From Clostridiales bacterium (GTDB taxonomy: Bacteria; Bacillota; Clostridia; Lachnospirales; Lachnospiraceae), in contig JAJQBI010000084.1 of the NCBI GenBank assembly GCA_021203365.1, positions 18,930 through 82,929 on the forward strand: a stretch of 64,000 nt of DNA, written 5' to 3'. Of this stretch, positions 62,535 through 64,000 are shown in pieces. Position numbers and translations under genes: made by a program. The notes beneath the pieces are model-generated. The model was given only the letters and a program-made list of their open reading frames with translations. It was not told the origin of the DNA and ran no database searches. The stretch's first letter is position 1; the number at the start of each line of letters is the position of its first letter.

Positions 62535-62561
62535 AGTCTGATTCTGTAAAATGAATGTTAA
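62522..62561 (-). promoter_or_regulatory. Pho-box-like repeats
   Basis: Four hexamers close to the Gram-positive Pho box TTnACA: TTAACA (62561-62556), TTTACA (62550-62545, 11 bp apart), TTTACA (62534-62529) and TTTACC (62527-62522). The first two have the classic 11-bp period. They support control of pstS by a PhoP/PhoB-type regulator. Confidence 0.6.
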
Positions 62562-62583
62562 AATCCCGGGCCGCCGCCGGTTT

Positions 62584-64000
62584 TTAATAAAACACACCTA
62601 CCAGTGAGCCCTGAAGATCCGCCGCCAGCTCCAGCAGCTCACTCTCGGAAGCGTTTCCAATGTCAAATTTTTCACCGGACAGTGTCTGGACGGAGGCACC
62701 TTCTGAGAGCGCAAAGCTCACATTCACGTCCAGAGCCTCCCCCTCATATACAATATGGGTCGTCTCTATTTTCAGGCTGTTTTTCGAGGACTCCAGGTTC
62801 CCTCCTGCAATCACAGGATACCCGGCCGAATAAAACATCAAATTGAAATCCCCAGTATCCCGGTCATATGTAAGCAGCTGCATGGACGAATCATCCACCA
62901 CAAGAGATATGGTTTCCTTTGAATCCTCTGTGTCGCCCACCAGCGCCAGCACCGTCTCTTTGTCCAAAAGAACATCGATGTTCTGCGCCCTTGTCTCTCC
63001 CCCGCGAAAGACGATCTCAGCCGTCTCCCCCTCGGCTTCCAGCGCGATGCAGGCCAGTTTGTTCTTATAGATATAAAATGTGGCGTGCATATCCGGCATT
63101 TCAGAAAACGTGTCTTTCAGCTCCTCAAATATCTCACTGACCGTGTAATCGCCAAATTCCTCCATCAATCCCCCATAGGCTTCCTCCGCGTAATCCTCCA
63201 GATTGTCCAGAAGAGACATCATATCCGCAGCGGTTATGGTTGTCCCATAGCCTTTGCAGCTGCGCTCCGCCTCGTCTATTTCATATTTTGCCGCGGAGAC
63301 AGATGCAAATTCCAGATTGCTGTAAGCATCATATATAATTTCTGTCAGCTCATCCGTCTGCTTCTCCTGTTCCTTGCCGGACGCCGCCACCGCACACAGC
63401 CGGTCGATTTCCTCAATCTCATCACGATTCAGAATATTACAGATATAACCGGTTTTTTCATCCGTATAATTGTACACAAACAGGCGGCTATCCAGCGCCG
63501 GAACCTGAAGCTGCACCTCCTCTGAGGTAAGGGCCGCGGCAAAATCAATGTTGCTTCCCCACACACTGACAGAGCCATCGATCTGCTTCTGACCGTCTTT
63601 TCCTGCAATGTCCAGGGAGACCAAAGCCTCCTCCGTCTCAATGTCCAGGGAAACCGTACAGGAATCCTCACTTAAAACAGATAAAGGTTCCAGGGCTTCC
63701 AATATGGCGGATTTCTCATTAAAGGTATTGTAAAATGCCAGCAGGACCTTCTGCGGATTTCCCACAAACAGCCCGCTCTTTATTCCCGCGGCTGCCGCAG
63801 CCACAATTCCAAGCAGCAAAACCGGGATAAGAATCAGCCACTTCAGAAATCCCCGTTTTCCGGAACCTCTTCCCACAGGCTTTCCGGTTATGGGATCAAA
63901 ATTCCGCGCCCCCGGCTGACCGGTAAAGCGGTTCCGGTCTCCGATGGGTCTTCCGGTCATCGGATCATAATTCTGACCTCCGCGGGATCCGGCAGATCGG
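62584..64000 (-). CDS. Membrane-anchored protein with DPxTGxPxG repeats (5' end cut by window)
   Basis: Unrecognised family. The frame is open upstream of the ATG at 63960 to the window edge, with the residues GQNYDPMTGRPIG continuing the pattern, so the true start is outside. The N-terminal cytoplasmic part has repeated motifs (YDPMTGRPIG, RFTGQPG, FDPITGKPVG), then a basic stretch and one membrane segment (FLKWLILIPVLLLGIVAAAA). An acidic region of about 400 residues follows, predicted extracellular, with regular beta patches (VSLDIETEE, VSLDIAGKDG). Similar repeats occur in zinc-ribbon membrane proteins of Lachnospiraceae; function unknown. Confidence 0.75.
   Translation of the reverse strand, partial: RSAGSRGGQNYDPMTGRPIGDRNRFTGQPGARNFDPITGKPVGRGSGKRGFLKWLILIPVLLLGIVAAAAAGIKSGLFVGNPQKVLLAFYNTFNEKSAILEALEPLSVLSEDSCTVSLDIETEEALVSLDIAGKDGQKQIDGSVSVWGSNIDFAAALTSEEVQLQVPALDSRLFVYNYTDEKTGYICNILNRDEIEEIDRLCAVAASGKEQEKQTDELTEIIYDAYSNLEFASVSAAKYEIDEAERSCKGYGTTITAADMMSLLDNLEDYAEEAYGGLMEEFGDYTVSEIFEELKDTFSEMPDMHATFYIYKNKLACIALEAEGETAEIVFRGGETRAQNIDVLLDKETVLALVGDTEDSKETISLVVDDSSMQLLTYDRDTGDFNLMFYSAGYPVIAGGNLESSKNSLKIETTHIVYEGEALDVNVSFALSEGASVQTLSGEKFDIGNASESELLELAADLQGSLVGVFY

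Overview
The window is a chromosomal segment of an anaerobic Gram-positive gut-type clostridium, most likely family Lachnospiraceae (Bacillota, Clostridia). The basis is inference from gene content: the rimP-nusA-rnpM-ylxQ-infB order, an insulinase-like M16C peptidase beside era/recO, an oxygen-sensitive NrdG activase, Fhs, strong AGGAGG ribosome-binding sites, and many Lachnospiraceae-type small conserved proteins. Almost everything is on the minus strand. Only three genes, a DUF1292 protein, an HxlR regulator and an AraC-type regulator, are read from the plus strand. No complete insertion sequence, prophage, CRISPR array or rRNA was seen.

Layout: 1-2300 purB (cut by the window edge) and purC with their promoter. 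2350-2520 a striking 31-bp perfect inverted repeat. 2522-4980 a polar amino-acid ABC importer. 4974-9720 recO, era and an M16C peptidase. 9747-13634 two small unknown proteins, a GH13-like protein that has lost its catalytic residues, and exonuclease III. 13899-15339 DUF1292, dUTPase and a frameshifted nrdG. 15349-27119 the translation/RNA cluster pnp-rpsO / ribF-truB-nrnA-rbfA-infB-ylxQ-rnpM-nusA-rimP (listed in reverse transcription order). 27288-34988 a surface-glycan operon: a GT2, two GlfT2-like galactofuranosyltransferase homologues, an iron-sulfur/pyruvyltransferase fusion and a shortened UDP-galactopyranose mutase. 35143-39687 a type IIA topoisomerase pair (parC, parE) and tRNA-Glu. 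39990-46036 accessory-looking genes: an orphan antitoxin, a UvrA2-like ABC protein with a divergent HxlR regulator, and a LexA-controlled Y-polymerase cassette. 46121-50400 araR-araA-kinase. 50562-54487 DUF1700, fhs with a ZTP riboswitch, and galK. 54744-64000 an AraC regulator, a HAD phosphatase, phoR, phoU, pstBACS and a membrane protein cut by the window edge.

How the parts work together: one-carbon and purine metabolism is represented by purB, purC and fhs, the last behind a ZTP riboswitch that senses purine/folate shortage. Phosphate uptake is organised as pstS-C-A-B-phoU-phoR behind a promoter with Pho-box-like repeats, but no phoB lies beside phoR. Arabinose use is under AraR with a 30-bp operator.

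The most unusual signals are: a family of stem-loop elements placed in the same orientation shortly upstream of four unrelated genes (purC, parC, araA and the AraC regulator); a structured leader with mutually exclusive helices between a LexA-overlapped promoter and a DNA polymerase cassette; an nrdG that needs a -1 shift at a perfect A-AAA-AAG slippery site; a PstS with its two halves in permuted order; a catalytically dead GH13 protein; and a UDP-galactopyranose mutase missing its whole helical domain inside an otherwise intact galactofuranan-like operon.
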